Assembly: GCA_024235795.1 (NCBI GenBank) | Contig: JACKLR010000001.1 | Location: 744,001-808,000, forward strand | DNA: 64,000 bases | Source: Burkholderiales bacterium | Lineage (GTDB): Bacteria > Pseudomonadota > Gammaproteobacteria > Burkholderiales > Nitrosomonadaceae | Direction: 5' to 3' | Shown here: piece after piece, positions 63,930 through 64,000 of the stretch | Layout: each line of letters starts with the position of its first letter | Numbering within the stretch: the stretch's first letter is position 1 | The notes under the pieces: generated by a model | Database searches by the model: none | Told to the model about the DNA's origin: nothing | The model's input: only the letters and a program-made list of their open reading frames with translations | Made by a program: the position numbers and the translations under genes

Positions 63930-64000
63930 TGTAGTTTCCTTAATTAAAATAAGGTGTAGTGTAGTTTATTTTTTATGGAAGAGGTTTTTTTATAATGTGG

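Noticed and set aside
1..64000. tRNA, rRNA, CRISPR array or replication origin
   Set aside because: No T-loop-like GGTTCGA-type sequence in a tRNA context, no regularly spaced direct repeats and no cluster of DnaA boxes were seen by eye; a dedicated search could still find a degenerate one.

Overview
The window reads as a chromosome segment of a betaproteobacterium, most likely an ammonia oxidiser of the Nitrosomonas group. This is an inference from gene content: a split three-gene proton-translocating transhydrogenase (pntAA, pntAB, pntB), a ubiC-ubiA-ubiD ubiquinone cluster, a pyrG-eno-ftsB-htpX run, a TIGR04073-like exosortase-associated protein and many IS relics. No rRNA, tRNA or CRISPR array was recognised.

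Layout. 1-13 kb is conserved core: glyA (cut by the window edge), an orphan TRAP-type binding protein, clpA and clpS, cspA, icd, a membrane retropepsin-like protease, an RpfE/phosphoglycerate-mutase-like protein, a PAS-EAL protein with a degenerate EAL domain, and the pnt operon. 13-25 kb is AT-rich and accessory: an ornithine-cyclodeaminase-like enzyme, a DUF6502/DUF5666 pair, a probable type I-secreted protein with duplicated domains, a GT2-GtrA glycosyltransferase, a DUF2142-like membrane protein, and decayed remnants of IS4 and IS30 transposases, a RelE toxin and a membrane protein. 25-51 kb is again mostly core: ubiD/ubiA/ubiC, an ISAs1-family IS, recG, ridA, a metallophosphoesterase, murA, argH, fructosamine kinase, pyrG, eno, ftsB, htpX, an HD-GYP protein and several envelope proteins (DUF2157, DUF4105, DUF3015).

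51-64 kb is a mobile, recombining region. It holds a REP-associated tyrosine transposase between two inverted REP palindromes, and two nearly identical 208-residue tyrosine recombinases in direct orientation. Between these lie an MBL-fold hydrolase, an isoprenylcysteine-methyltransferase-like protein and a two-gene unit of unknown function. Further on are an RNase H-like protein, two VOC proteins, a second copy of the ISAs1 element and an orphan UmuD-like peptidase. A short motif around TGGCCGA recurs five times here. Two copies sit immediately 3' of the recombinases and another is split by the IS. This motif plus the recombinases is the best candidate for an undescribed mobile system in the window.

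Both IS copies have intact 10-bp target duplications and match throughout at protein level except for an 18-bp in-frame duplication in the second, so the element transposed recently.
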